A stretch of 58,407 nt of DNA from positions 1 through 58,407 of the forward strand of contig CAZXGI010000010.1 in the NCBI GenBank assembly GCA_964639965.1. The letters are read 5' to 3'. The notes below the pieces were generated by a model, which saw only the letters and a list, made by a program, of their open reading frames with translations, was not told the DNA's origin and made no database searches. Below, in pieces: positions 1-8,853 of the stretch. The DNA is from TMED23 sp964639965 (lineage in GTDB: Bacteria > Pseudomonadota > Alphaproteobacteria > Rhodospirillales > UBA2165). A program made the position numbers and the translations under genes. Position 1 is the stretch's first letter, and each line of letters opens with the position of its first letter.

Positions 1-626
1 AAATCCTCATTTATGTAGATGAAGATGACCCAAAAAAATTTGATTACCTTTTATCGCATAAAAACCTAGTTTTAGATCCGACCGTTTCCAAATTAGCGAA
101 TGTTGACCTTCTAATTGATGAACCGCTTAGAACTCCAATAATCAACAATATTCTAGCGGAACGAGCTCAAGGCAATATACTAATGATAGCCAATGATGAC
201 CAAGTATTTAGGGATAAAAACTGGGATAATCGATTAGATGAAGAAGTTGCTAAATTTCCTGACGAAATTTACTGCATGTGGTTCAATGATGGCCGATATC
301 AGGAGACGATCTGTACATTCCCGATATTGAGCGCTGAATGGTTCAACACACTTGGTTATATTGAACCGTTTCTCTTTGAACACTTCAATTGTGATTTATG
401 GACTTGGCAAATTGGTAAAATGATCAATCGACTTCACTACATACCAGACATACTCGTCGAACACTTGCATCCAGATACGGGTAAAGCTAATGCCGATGAA
501 ACCACCAAGCGTAATTTAAAGGGCAGACGCCCTGAAATAGACAAAGCAACTTTCGCAAAATTCGAACGATATAGAATTCTTGATGCATCCCTTTTGCAAG
601 ATGTAATAAATGCCTACGAAACTTAA
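1..626 (+). CDS. Glycosyltransferase-like protein, 5' end missing
   Basis: The reading frame is already open at base 3 and runs to the TAA at 624-626, so the N-terminus lies outside the window. About 207 residues are visible. The segment ILMIANDDQVF resembles the acidic metal/nucleotide-sugar motif of GT-A glycosyltransferases (a DD pair after a hydrophobic strand). It is followed by an acceptor-side region rich in Trp and Phe. I infer a GT2-like transferase that adds a sugar in the cytoplasm; the donor and acceptor are unknown. It is co-directional with the sulfotransferase gene starting 39 bases downstream. A non-catalytic nucleotide-sugar-binding protein of the same fold is possible because the start of the domain cannot be seen. 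Confidence 0.55.
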   Translation, partial: ILIYVDEDDPKKFDYLLSHKNLVLDPTVSKLANVDLLIDEPLRTPIINNILAERAQGNILMIANDDQVFRDKNWDNRLDEEVAKFPDEIYCMWFNDGRYQETICTFPILSAEWFNTLGYIEPFLFEHFNCDLWTWQIGKMINRLHYIPDILVEHLHPDTGKANADETTKRNLKGRRPEIDKATFAKFERYRILDASLLQDVINAYET

Positions 627-665
627 AATACAAGTTATAATTTTGATATAATTGCAGCTAGAAAA

Positions 666-1481
666 ATGAAAATAGATAGTCAATTTTTATTTTTTATGCA
701 TATCCCAAAAACAGCTGGGACGACTTTGCGTAAAATTATTGATCTCCAATATGGGGAAGAAAACGTTCTAACCTACTACAACCAAACTAATCGCTCTCTA
801 ATTGATAACTTAGATGCATTATTACAAAAACAACCTAACTATCGAGCTTTAGTCGGCCACTTTCAATATGGCGCTCATGCTGTACTGCCAGAGAAAACCT
901 CGTATGTTACTTTCATGAGAGACCCAATCCAACGAACAATTTCTGACTATCACGAACGACTTGTGCGGACACCAGAAAAATACAAATTGGCCAATGGAAA
1001 AATCATGAATATAGGTGAAATGATTACCGCCTTCCCAAATGAAATGCAAAACCACCAAACAAAATATTTAGCCGGAGTTCCTTTCGACCAAAAAATCAAC
1101 GAAGTGGATTGTGCTCGAGCAGTAGAAAATATCACCAGCAACTTCTGTTTTTGCGGAATAGTTGAATATTTTGAAGAATCCATCCTTATTATGAGTCAAA
1201 TACTTGGCTGGCCAATTTGTTTATATAAAAGTCTCAATATAGGATCCGGAAACCTCCATAGAGAAAATGAGCATCATCTTTTAATAGAAGAAACAAACAA
1301 ATTTGATTTAATCCTGTACAAAATAATGTATAAAAAATTTCAAAATTTGCTCAATGAACGCGGGGGCATTTTGAAAAAGTCAGCAGTTAAATATAAAAAA
1401 ATGCTATTAAAATTCAGCAAATCCCCGGCCAACAATTTGATCAACGCAAAAAAACTAGACCTCCACCTAACAGATCTATAG
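666..1481 (+). CDS. Sulfotransferase family protein (Sulfotransfer_2-like)
   Basis: 271 residues. The N-terminus carries the 5'-phosphosulfate loop PKTAGTT (residues 14-20) after a hydrophobic strand. The matching 3'-phosphate-binding strand is FMRDPIQRTISDY, with Arg85 and Ser93. Both are hallmarks of PAPS-dependent carbohydrate sulfotransferases. The likely role is transfer of sulfate from PAPS to a glycan hydroxyl. There is no signal peptide or membrane helix, so it should act in the cytoplasm, unlike the Golgi homologues of animals. The C-terminal 60 residues are Lys-rich. It sits between a glycosyltransferase and the sugar-nucleotide operon, which suggests the modified substrate is a sugar in this pathway. 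No PAPS-synthesis genes are present in the window. Confidence 0.75.
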   Translation: MKIDSQFLFFMHIPKTAGTTLRKIIDLQYGEENVLTYYNQTNRSLIDNLDALLQKQPNYRALVGHFQYGAHAVLPEKTSYVTFMRDPIQRTISDYHERLVRTPEKYKLANGKIMNIGEMITAFPNEMQNHQTKYLAGVPFDQKINEVDCARAVENITSNFCFCGIVEYFEESILIMSQILGWPICLYKSLNIGSGNLHRENEHHLLIEETNKFDLILYKIMYKKFQNLLNERGGILKKSAVKYKKMLLKFSKSPANNLINAKKLDLHLTDL

Positions 1482-1656
1482 ATCATATAACACGAAGTTT
1501 CTCGACCTCATATTCGCATGTAAACTCAACTCAATTCCCACTTTCAAACAAGTTTTGTGCCTTGATAATCTGTTAAAGCGACCTTTCCCCAATTGGCTAA
1601 GGGAAGTATACTATCTCAGTTATTTGAAAACAAACTTGGTTAATATTAAACGTATC

Positions 1657-2649
1657 ATGGAATCATCAAAAGATATCGTAACGGGTGGCTGCGGATTTAT
1701 TGGAAGCCATCTCGTAGATGCTTTACTAGCCGAAGGCAGAAAAGTTCACGTCATCGACAATTGCAGTGTCGGCCGCCAGTCAAATTTATCGGACCAAGCA
1801 ACCAACTCTAACTTGGAAATAAATGTAGCAGATATTACTGACCGAGAGGCCATGAGGGAACTAATCGCAGGTGCTGATCGTGTCTTTCATTTAGCTGCCA
1901 TGGCAGATATAGTTCCCTCAATAAACAATCCATCACTTTACTTTGACACTAATGTAAACGGAACATTTTCAATAGTTGAAGCCGCCCAAAAAGCAAATGT
2001 CCGTAAATTTATTTATGCGGCTTCATCATCTTGTTATGGTATACCCGAGTCCTATCCGACATCAGAACTATCCCCAATGGCTCCACAATATCCTTATGCT
2101 TTAACAAAAATGCTAGGAGAACAAATTGTCTTACATTGGGCCGAAGTTTTTCAGTTACCAGCGGTTTCGCTTCGAATGTTTAATGTCTATGGAACACGAG
2201 CAAGAACATCAGGAACTTATGGTGCAGTTTTTGGTGTCTTTCTCGCCCAGAAATTAGCAAAAAAACCATTGACGGTTATAGGAGATGGTGAACAAACCCG
2301 CGACTTCACTTATGTAAGCGATGCCGTCGACGCAGTTAAAAAAGCTGCAGATTCTAATCTCGTAAATGAAGTAATGAATATCGGTAGTGGCAATACATAT
2401 AGCATTAATAGGCTTGTTGACCTCTTAGAATGTGAAGTTGTACACATCCCCAAGCGCCCGGGTGAACCCGAACGTACTTTTGCCGATATTTCAAAAATCA
2501 CTCGCATGCTTGACTGGCAACCGAAAGTTTCATTGGAAGAGGGTGTTGATTTGATGCTTAAGAATATTGATTATTGGAAAGATGCACCGGTCTGGAATCC
2601 AAAAACGATCGAAGAAGAAACCAGGGTTTGGTTTGAAAAACTTAGTTAA
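1657..2649 (+). CDS. NAD-dependent epimerase/dehydratase (extended SDR)
   Basis: Starting at ATG 1657 gives 330 residues beginning a few residues before the Rossmann motif GGCGFIG (10-16). An upstream TTG at 1555 would add 34 residues without similarity to the family and is less likely. The SDR active site is seen as SSSCYG followed by YALTK (YxxxK), and the C-terminal part has the usual GDGEQTRDF and RPGEPERTFAD substrate-domain motifs of UDP-sugar 4-epimerases. It should interconvert or oxidise a nucleotide-activated hexose using bound NAD. It begins the sugar operon; the following gene starts 13 bases after its stop. The exact substrate cannot be read from sequence. Confidence 0.85.
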   Translation: MESSKDIVTGGCGFIGSHLVDALLAEGRKVHVIDNCSVGRQSNLSDQATNSNLEINVADITDREAMRELIAGADRVFHLAAMADIVPSINNPSLYFDTNVNGTFSIVEAAQKANVRKFIYAASSSCYGIPESYPTSELSPMAPQYPYALTKMLGEQIVLHWAEVFQLPAVSLRMFNVYGTRARTSGTYGAVFGVFLAQKLAKKPLTVIGDGEQTRDFTYVSDAVDAVKKAADSNLVNEVMNIGSGNTYSINRLVDLLECEVVHIPKRPGEPERTFADISKITRMLDWQPKVSLEEGVDLMLKNIDYWKDAPVWNPKTIEEETRVWFEKLS

Positions 2650-2652
2650 TTT

Positions 2653-2658
2653 GGAAAG
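2653..2658 (+). promoter_or_regulatory. Ribosome binding site deciding the GTG start at 2663
   Basis: GGAAAG lies just upstream of GTG 2663, immediately after the TAA of the preceding epimerase (ends 2649). It supports translation from GTG 2663 rather than from in-frame ATG codons inside the upstream gene, which would force an overlap of up to about 80 bases. Confidence 0.5.
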
Positions 2659-2662
2659 AAAA

Positions 2663-4195
2663 GTGTCAAAAAATTCAAACTCTAAAATAGTGTCCTTAGA
2701 AAAATTATCAGATATCATCGCCAAACTTCAGGGTGATAATAACAAAATTGTTTTGTGTCATGGTGTTTTTGACATTATTCACCCCGGGCATATTCAGCAT
2801 TTGGATAGTGCAAAAAAACAAGGCGACTATCTAGCGGTCACCATCACCCCAGATGAATTCGTTAATAAAGGCCCCGGGCGACCTGTATTTGATCACCATT
2901 TAAGGGCAGAGACCCTGTCAGCATTAGAAACAGTTGACTTTGTGGCTATAAATAGCTGGTCCACGGCAACAAAGACTCTTAAGCTCTTAAAGCCTAATAT
3001 TTATGCTAAAGGAATCGAGTATTCGAATTTCGGAGATGATGAAACGGGAAATATCCAGCTGGAAATTGAAGCTATTAATTCAGTAAAAGGAGAGATTTAT
3101 TACACGGATGACCAAGTTTTTAGTTCTTCAAAAATTATAAATAATCATATTTCTTTATTTCCGAAGTCGACTGAGGCTTGGCTAGATCGTTTTCGTGAGA
3201 AATATAAAGCATCAGACATCATCGATTATCTAGATAAAATTAGTGATCTCTCCCCGCTTATTGTAGGAGAAGCAATTATAGATGAATACGTAACTTGTGA
3301 AGGAATGGGAAAATCTGCCAAGGACCCGATCTTGTCATTTAGGCATAAATCAATTGAAACATATGTTGGTGGAAGTCTTGCTGGTGCCAATCACTTAGCT
3401 GGGTTATGCAACGATGTCAGGTTAGTGACTTTATTGGGCAAGGAAAATTCTCAGCGCACTCTGATTGAGAAAAATTTAAAATCTAATATAAGGCCAATTT
3501 TTGTTGAACAATCAAACGCTCCCACAATTCATAAACGCCGTTTTATTGATGAGCATACAGAAGCTAAAGTTATGGAATTATATTTGATGAATGATTCACC
3601 CCTTCCTAGCAAAGCTGCAAACGAAATAATAAAACATTTGTCGAATTTGATCCCAGAGCACAGAACGACACTAGTTACCGATTATGGGCACAACATGATA
3701 TCAAAACCAATGGTTGATATCCTAATTGAAAAATCGTCTTTCTTAATAGTCAATACTCAAGCAAATTCTGGTAACCGTGGATTTCACACTATATCAAAAT
3801 ATCCCTCAGCAGATTATATCAGTTTAAATGGATTAGAAGTTGAACTTGAGACGCGACATCGCGAGCTACCACTGCTTAAACAAATAGAGATACTAGCTGA
3901 AAAAATCGACTGCCCGCGTTTTACTATTACACTTGGCCGCCAAGGGAGCCTGCACTATTCACGTGATGAAGGATTTAGTGAGGCCCCTGCGCTAGCACTG
4001 AGAGTAGTGGATCGCGTCGGTGCTGGTGACGCGGTGCTTGCAGTTACGGGGCTGTTATCAGCTATCGAAACACCTACCGACGTTATTGGGCTAATCACTA
4101 ATATTGTTGGATCAAAGATGGTCGATGCAATTGGAAACAAAACAATGATCGAACGCTCATGGCTTGACCGTCATATTAAGTCAATTCTTAAATAA
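2663..4195 (+). CDS. Bifunctional nucleotidyltransferase-PfkB sugar kinase (HldE-like, domains in swapped order)
   Basis: 510 residues from GTG 2663. The N-terminal domain (about 15-160) is a TagD/RfaE-type nucleotidyltransferase with GVFDIIHPGH, where H40-P-G-H43 is the HxGH motif, and later KGIEY and SSSKIIN. The rest (about 185-505) is a PfkB/ribokinase fold ending with GAGDA (453-457; Asp456 is the expected catalytic base). In E. coli HldE the kinase comes first and the adenylyltransferase second; here the order is reversed. By family it should phosphorylate a sugar or sugar phosphate and then activate the 1-phosphate with a nucleotide, as in ADP-heptose synthesis, but the substrate may differ. 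It lies between two epimerase genes, 13 and 9 bases away. Confidence 0.8.
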   Translation: MSKNSNSKIVSLEKLSDIIAKLQGDNNKIVLCHGVFDIIHPGHIQHLDSAKKQGDYLAVTITPDEFVNKGPGRPVFDHHLRAETLSALETVDFVAINSWSTATKTLKLLKPNIYAKGIEYSNFGDDETGNIQLEIEAINSVKGEIYYTDDQVFSSSKIINNHISLFPKSTEAWLDRFREKYKASDIIDYLDKISDLSPLIVGEAIIDEYVTCEGMGKSAKDPILSFRHKSIETYVGGSLAGANHLAGLCNDVRLVTLLGKENSQRTLIEKNLKSNIRPIFVEQSNAPTIHKRRFIDEHTEAKVMELYLMNDSPLPSKAANEIIKHLSNLIPEHRTTLVTDYGHNMISKPMVDILIEKSSFLIVNTQANSGNRGFHTISKYPSADYISLNGLEVELETRHRELPLLKQIEILAEKIDCPRFTITLGRQGSLHYSRDEGFSEAPALALRVVDRVGAGDAVLAVTGLLSAIETPTDVIGLITNIVGSKMVDAIGNKTMIERSWLDRHIKSILK

Positions 4196-4204
4196 GAAAG
4201 GTTT

Positions 4205-5209
4205 ATGAACAATATGCACATAAATACCGTACTGGTCACCGGCGGAGCTGGTTATGTTGGAAGCGTTCTTGTCCCTAAACTAGTCGCCCACGGGTTTCGG
4301 GTCAAAGTCCTCGATTTGTTTATTTTTGGTGCAGAAGCCCTCGGTAATTTGGCCGAAAATCAAAACCTTCAACTTATTAAAGGAGATTTAAGAGATATAG
4401 AAATTGTTAAAAAATCTTTGGTCGGATGTGATGCAGTTATTCATTTAGCATGCATATCAAATGATCCTTCATTTGAATTAAATCCTGAACTTGGAAAATC
4501 AATCAACTATGATAGTTTTCTCCCGCTGGTAAGATCTGCCAAAGATTCTGGCGTGCAACGTTTTATCTATGCATCATCTTCTAGTGTTTACGGCATAAAA
4601 GATGAAACAAATGTAACCGAAGATCTCGCTCTTAAGCCACTTACTGACTATTCAAAATACAAAGCTATGTGTGAAGATGTGCTTGAAAAAGAACGCGAAC
4701 CTGGGTTTGCAACCTTAACCATTCGCCCTGCAACAGTATGTGGGTACGCGCCGCGATTAAGATTAGATTTAACAGTAAATATTTTAACTAATCATGCTGT
4801 GCACAATGGCAAAATTCTGGTCTTTGGTGGGTCACAGAAACGGCCAAATATCAACATTGAGGATATGGCCAATCTATACATAAAATCACTCTCTTACGAT
4901 TCTGCACTTATTGATGGAAAAATATACAATGCAGGTTATGAAAATCACACAATAATAGAAATCGCTGAATTGGTCAGAAGCGTGACTAACAAAAATGTAA
5001 AAATTGAAGTAACACCAACCGACGACTTACGCTCCTATCATATTTCATCAGAAAAAATTCATACTGAACTTGGTTTTGCTGCAAAATATTCAATTAAGGA
5101 AGCCGCTCTGCAATTGGTGTCCGCAATTCAAGAAGGCCGGGTGCCCGATGCAATGAACTCCAGTCGCTATTATAATATTAAAACCATGCAAGAAATCAAT
5201 CTAACCTAA
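4205..5209 (+). CDS. NAD-dependent epimerase/dehydratase (extended SDR)
   Basis: 334 residues with the NAD-binding motif GGAGYVG, a serine cluster ASSSSVYG, and the catalytic pair YSKYK (YxxxK). The start ATG 4205 is preceded by AAGAAAGG at a good distance. The C-terminal half contains HISSEKIHTELGF, typical of NAD-dependent sugar epimerases and dehydratases. It probably oxidises, dehydrates or epimerises the nucleotide sugar made by the upstream kinase-nucleotidyltransferase, giving a keto-sugar for the two aminotransferases downstream. This order of action is inferred from gene order. It is a different subfamily from the epimerase at 1657-2649, judging by the substrate-domain motifs. Confidence 0.85.
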   Translation: MNNMHINTVLVTGGAGYVGSVLVPKLVAHGFRVKVLDLFIFGAEALGNLAENQNLQLIKGDLRDIEIVKKSLVGCDAVIHLACISNDPSFELNPELGKSINYDSFLPLVRSAKDSGVQRFIYASSSSVYGIKDETNVTEDLALKPLTDYSKYKAMCEDVLEKEREPGFATLTIRPATVCGYAPRLRLDLTVNILTNHAVHNGKILVFGGSQKRPNINIEDMANLYIKSLSYDSALIDGKIYNAGYENHTIIEIAELVRSVTNKNVKIEVTPTDDLRSYHISSEKIHTELGFAAKYSIKEAALQLVSAIQEGRVPDAMNSSRYYNIKTMQEINLT

Positions 5210-5248
5210 TGTTATATTTTTTCTTCAATAAAAAATCGATGGAACGAC

Positions 5249-6352
5249 ATGAAAGTTAGATACTCATATTTACCCCAACAATTCAAAGAAGCAGATGATT
5301 TGTTTGCGTCGATCCGGAGGCTTGTTGAATCAGGTGACTTTACCCTAGGTACAGCGGTTAAAGAATTTGAACAGCGGTTTGCTGATTTAATAGGCATCAA
5401 ATATGGAATTGGCGTAGGTTCGGGAACCGATGCTATAAAACTCTCCCTCAAAGCAGCTAATGTCAAAAGAGATGATGAGGTCATCACAGCTGCAAATACT
5501 TTTGTCGCTACAGTAGGAGCAATAAACGAGATTGGCGCTCGGCCTGTGTTAATTGATTGTCTCGATAATTTTTGTATAGACCCAGACAAGATAGAGGCAG
5601 CCATAACAGAGAAAACTGCCGCAATCGTGCCAGTACATTTGACCGGTGAAATGCCTGATATGGATAAAGTTATGACAATTGCTGATAAGCATAATTTAGT
5701 CGTAATCGAAGATGCTTGTCAGTCAATATTAGGAGCTTGGAATGGTCAAAAAGCGGGCACCTGGGGAGTTGCAGCGGGGTTTTCTCTACACCCTTTGAAA
5801 AACCTTAATGTCTGGGGAGATGGGGGTATTGCTGTTACCAATGATAAAAAAATAGCAGATAAATTAAGATTGATTCGTAACCATGGACTTATCAACCGCG
5901 ATGAAATAGAGGTCTTAGGGCACAATTCAAGATTAGATTCTCTCCAGGCGATTGTTGGTAACTGGTTAATTGGCTCCGCAACCTCCATAACCAATCAGCG
6001 AAGAAAAAATGCGCTTTTCTATGATCAAGCATTCTCAAAAATCAAAGGTCTAAAAATACCTCCTCGATCTAAAAAATCAAACCATGTATTCCACCTGTAT
6101 ATCGTATTTGCAGAAAAACGGGATGAGTTATACAGATTCTGTCATGACAACGGCATTGACGTCAAAATCCATTATCCGATCCCACTTTATCAACAAAATG
6201 GACTGAAACATCTAGACTATAGAGCCGGTACTTTTCCAGTTACTGACCACCATGCTAAGAATATTATTTCATTCCCAGCTGACCAACATTTAGACCAACA
6301 GCAACTCAACTACGTTATCGAAACGGTTCATAAATTTTATGAGAGACCATAG
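5249..6352 (+). CDS. DegT/DnrJ/EryC1/StrS sugar aminotransferase (first of two)
   Basis: 367 residues. The PLP-binding lysine is Lys184 in HPLKNLN; Asp155 in VVIEDACQ contacts the PLP ring, and GSGTDA (58-63) binds the phosphate. This is the complete motif set of the PF01041 family, which transfers an amino group from glutamate or glutamine to a 3- or 4-keto nucleotide sugar. The length is normal. The next gene is a second member of the same family, separated by 4 bases or overlapping by 14 depending on its start. The product is probably an amino sugar feeding the NeuB/NeuA genes downstream. Some family members instead act as dehydratases, but the retained lysine argues for aminotransfer. Confidence 0.88.
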   Translation: MKVRYSYLPQQFKEADDLFASIRRLVESGDFTLGTAVKEFEQRFADLIGIKYGIGVGSGTDAIKLSLKAANVKRDDEVITAANTFVATVGAINEIGARPVLIDCLDNFCIDPDKIEAAITEKTAAIVPVHLTGEMPDMDKVMTIADKHNLVVIEDACQSILGAWNGQKAGTWGVAAGFSLHPLKNLNVWGDGGIAVTNDKKIADKLRLIRNHGLINRDEIEVLGHNSRLDSLQAIVGNWLIGSATSITNQRRKNALFYDQAFSKIKGLKIPPRSKKSNHVFHLYIVFAEKRDELYRFCHDNGIDVKIHYPIPLYQQNGLKHLDYRAGTFPVTDHHAKNIISFPADQHLDQQQLNYVIETVHKFYERP

Positions 6353-6356
6353 ATAT

Positions 6357-7463
6357 ATGATCAAAATTAAAATTCCATATGTAAACCTTGAAAGACAATC
6401 GCTAGAAGAAAAATCACAGCTTTTAGAGTGTATTGAACAAATAATTGATAGTGGGCAATTTGTAGGAGGCTCTGCAATCGAATCTTTTGAGGAGACTATA
6501 GCACAGAAATTCGGCTTCAAGCATGTGATTGGGGTTTCAAGTGGAACAGCCGCTCTAATTCTCTCCATTAAAGCCCTAGGAATTGGTCCTGGTGACGAAG
6601 TGATCACGGCACCAAATTCATACATAACGTCCACGTCGAGCATTGTTTTAGCCGGTGCTAGACCTGTATTCGCAGACATTCAGGACGATTTGAATATCGA
6701 CCCCAAAGAAGTAGCCAAAGCAATCACCAAAAACACAAAGGCGATTTTGCCAATCCATTTGTCCGGCCGGATTGCTGATATGGGGTCCCTGAAAAAAATT
6801 GCTAATGACAATGGATTGTACATTATAGAAGATGCCGCACAGGCCATAGGATCAAAGTATTGTGATCAATTTGCTGGAAGCTTTGGGAATATGGCTTGCT
6901 TTTCAGCACATCCGCTTAAGAACTTAAATGCCTTAGGTGACGCCGGGTTCATCTCAACCGATAACGAGGATACGGCAAAAAATATACGTATTCTAAGAAA
7001 TGCCGGTCTCAAAGACCGAAATACAGCCGTTAAATGGGCAGATGTCTCACGTATGGATTCTTTGCAGGCGGCTATATTATCAATGCGACTAAAATATCTA
7101 GACAGTTTGATTGAACGACGACGCCAGAATGCTGAACAATATTTAAATCAAATTACAACGAAAGCCGTGCAACTCCCCATTGAAAATGAATGGGAATTTA
7201 ATAGTTACCATACATTCGTAATAAGGACCGAACGCCGGGGAGCTCTAATAGACGAATTAGAAACGCATGGTATCGGATCAGCTATACATTACCCAATACC
7301 AATTCACTTGAATCCTGTTGCCAAAAGCCTAGGATATGGTATGGGTTCTTTTCCAAAAGCTGAACGCTACGCCAATCAAATATTATCTCTGCCAATACAC
7401 CAATATCTAAGCAAAGCTGAGATCCATCTAATTTCTAACACAATCAACAAATTTAATGATTAG
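6357..7463 (+). CDS. DegT/DnrJ/EryC1/StrS sugar aminotransferase (second of two)
   Basis: 368 residues from ATG 6357, the start that leaves a 4-base gap after the upstream stop. ATG 6339 is also in frame and would overlap the upstream gene by 14 bases. The PLP lysine is Lys188 in HPLKNLN, with EDAAQ and SSGTAA at the expected places. It is clearly paralogous to the preceding gene (shared HPLKNLN, RLDSLQA/RMDSLQA and IHYPIP motifs) but differs throughout, so it is not a recent duplication. Two aminotransferases in a row suggest either a diamino sugar or two different amino sugars. The cytidylyltransferase fusion gene starts 11 bases downstream. Confidence 0.88.
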   Translation: MIKIKIPYVNLERQSLEEKSQLLECIEQIIDSGQFVGGSAIESFEETIAQKFGFKHVIGVSSGTAALILSIKALGIGPGDEVITAPNSYITSTSSIVLAGARPVFADIQDDLNIDPKEVAKAITKNTKAILPIHLSGRIADMGSLKKIANDNGLYIIEDAAQAIGSKYCDQFAGSFGNMACFSAHPLKNLNALGDAGFISTDNEDTAKNIRILRNAGLKDRNTAVKWADVSRMDSLQAAILSMRLKYLDSLIERRRQNAEQYLNQITTKAVQLPIENEWEFNSYHTFVIRTERRGALIDELETHGIGSAIHYPIPIHLNPVAKSLGYGMGSFPKAERYANQILSLPIHQYLSKAEIHLISNTINKFND

Positions 7464-7474
7464 ATGGGCATAAC

Positions 7475-8641
7475 ATGGAAACTGTTTGCATAATTCCAGC
7501 CCGCGGAGGCTCCAAGGGTATCATTGGCAAAAACATGAAATTAATGGCCGGGCGGCCTTTAATTTCATGGGTCATATCAGCGGCACTGAAAGCCCGGTCA
7601 ATTGATCGCTTATTCGTATCAACTGACAGCAAAAAAATAGCACAAATAGCAGTATCTGAAGGGGCCGAAGTTATAATGCGACCCACGAACCTAGCACTTG
7701 ACAATTCACCAAGTGAGCTAGCACTTATACACGCTTTGAATCATTTAAAAACCAAACAAAATTATGACCCTAATCTTTTAGTATTTTTACAATGCACTTC
7801 GCCTCTAACCCCCTCAGAAGACATAGATGCAGCGGTCAAACTGCACCAGTCAGAAAAAGTTGATACAGTCATCGCGGTTATTGCTGCTCACCCATTCATT
7901 TGGCGAAAAAATAATTTTGGTTATCTTGAAGCCATAAATCATGACCCCAAAAAAAGACCTCCACGCCAAGAAATCGATCAACAATTTCTTGAGATAGGTG
8001 CAATTTATGTTATGAAAGCACAGGAATTTAGAAAACACGGAAAACGCTACGCGGGCAAAATTTTACCATTTGAGATGCAACAAGAAAATGTTAGTGATAT
8101 AGACAATTTAAGTGATTTTACCGAAGTAGAAAAACGGCTCCAAGATAAGCTACGTCAAATAGCCACATCTAAATTACCTAGAAACATAAAAGCCGTGCTA
8201 TTTGATTTTGATGGTGTATTCACAGATAATCGATGCAAATTAGAAGCAAATGGAAATGAAAGCGTGTTTTGCTCTCATAGTGATGACATTGGTATCAAAA
8301 ACCTGCAAGATGGGGGATATTCGCTTGCCGTGATTTCAGGGCAAAATCATCCGATCGTATCCGTACGGTGTAAAAAACTTGGAATATTGGATATAATAAC
8401 AAATGCCGATGACAAAGGTACTGCTTTTAATAAATGGTCCCAAGCAAAGGGTATTCCATTAAATAAAATAGTTTATCTAGGAAATGATACGGATGACCTA
8501 GAGTGTTTAAATATTGCTGGTTGTGGGGTTGTTGTGGCAGATGCCCATCCTCAAGCGATCAAAATAGCTGATTTACAATTAAGTCAATGTGGTGGAAAAG
8601 GTGCTATCCGCGAACTATCTGATCTTTTATTGAAGAAATAA
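7475..8641 (+). CDS. CMP-nonulosonate synthetase (NeuA-like) fused to KdsC-type HAD phosphatase
   Basis: 388 residues. Residues 1-225 form a NeuA/KdsB-type cytidylyltransferase beginning IIPARGGSKGI, with QCTSPL and a nucleotide-binding DSPS/ELAL segment. Residues 238-388 form a HAD phosphatase with DFDGVFTD (D244 and D246 are the nucleophile and acid/base), SGQ, and GNDTDDLECL, as in KdsC and KDN-9-phosphate phosphatase. The protein should dephosphorylate a nonulosonate phosphate and activate the free acid with CTP. Such fusions are known in sialic acid-type pathways. The NeuB-like synthase follows 212 bases later, which supports this. It could act on a KDN- or legionaminate-like acid; the sequence does not say which. 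Confidence 0.85.
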   Translation: METVCIIPARGGSKGIIGKNMKLMAGRPLISWVISAALKARSIDRLFVSTDSKKIAQIAVSEGAEVIMRPTNLALDNSPSELALIHALNHLKTKQNYDPNLLVFLQCTSPLTPSEDIDAAVKLHQSEKVDTVIAVIAAHPFIWRKNNFGYLEAINHDPKKRPPRQEIDQQFLEIGAIYVMKAQEFRKHGKRYAGKILPFEMQQENVSDIDNLSDFTEVEKRLQDKLRQIATSKLPRNIKAVLFDFDGVFTDNRCKLEANGNESVFCSHSDDIGIKNLQDGGYSLAVISGQNHPIVSVRCKKLGILDIITNADDKGTAFNKWSQAKGIPLNKIVYLGNDTDDLECLNIAGCGVVVADAHPQAIKIADLQLSQCGGKGAIRELSDLLLKK

Positions 8642-8853
8642 CAATCAATAAATTATTTTCTTAAACAAAAACGATTACCGTTTGACGAGGAATTAGGGTT
8701 GCAGGTAAGCCCCCGCTCACTGTAATGTTAGAAGAAATTTAATAAACTCAAGCAGACAAAAAGACATAATTTTTAGTTCTTTGGATAATTTAATAACACA
8801 GTTGTTGATAGTAAAATTCGAGGGAAAACACATATAATCCAAGGAAGCACCCT

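Noticed and set aside
1555..1656. An N-terminal extension of the first epimerase from TTG 1555
   Set aside because: The extra 34 residues precede the Rossmann motif without similarity to the family; ATG 1657 is better.
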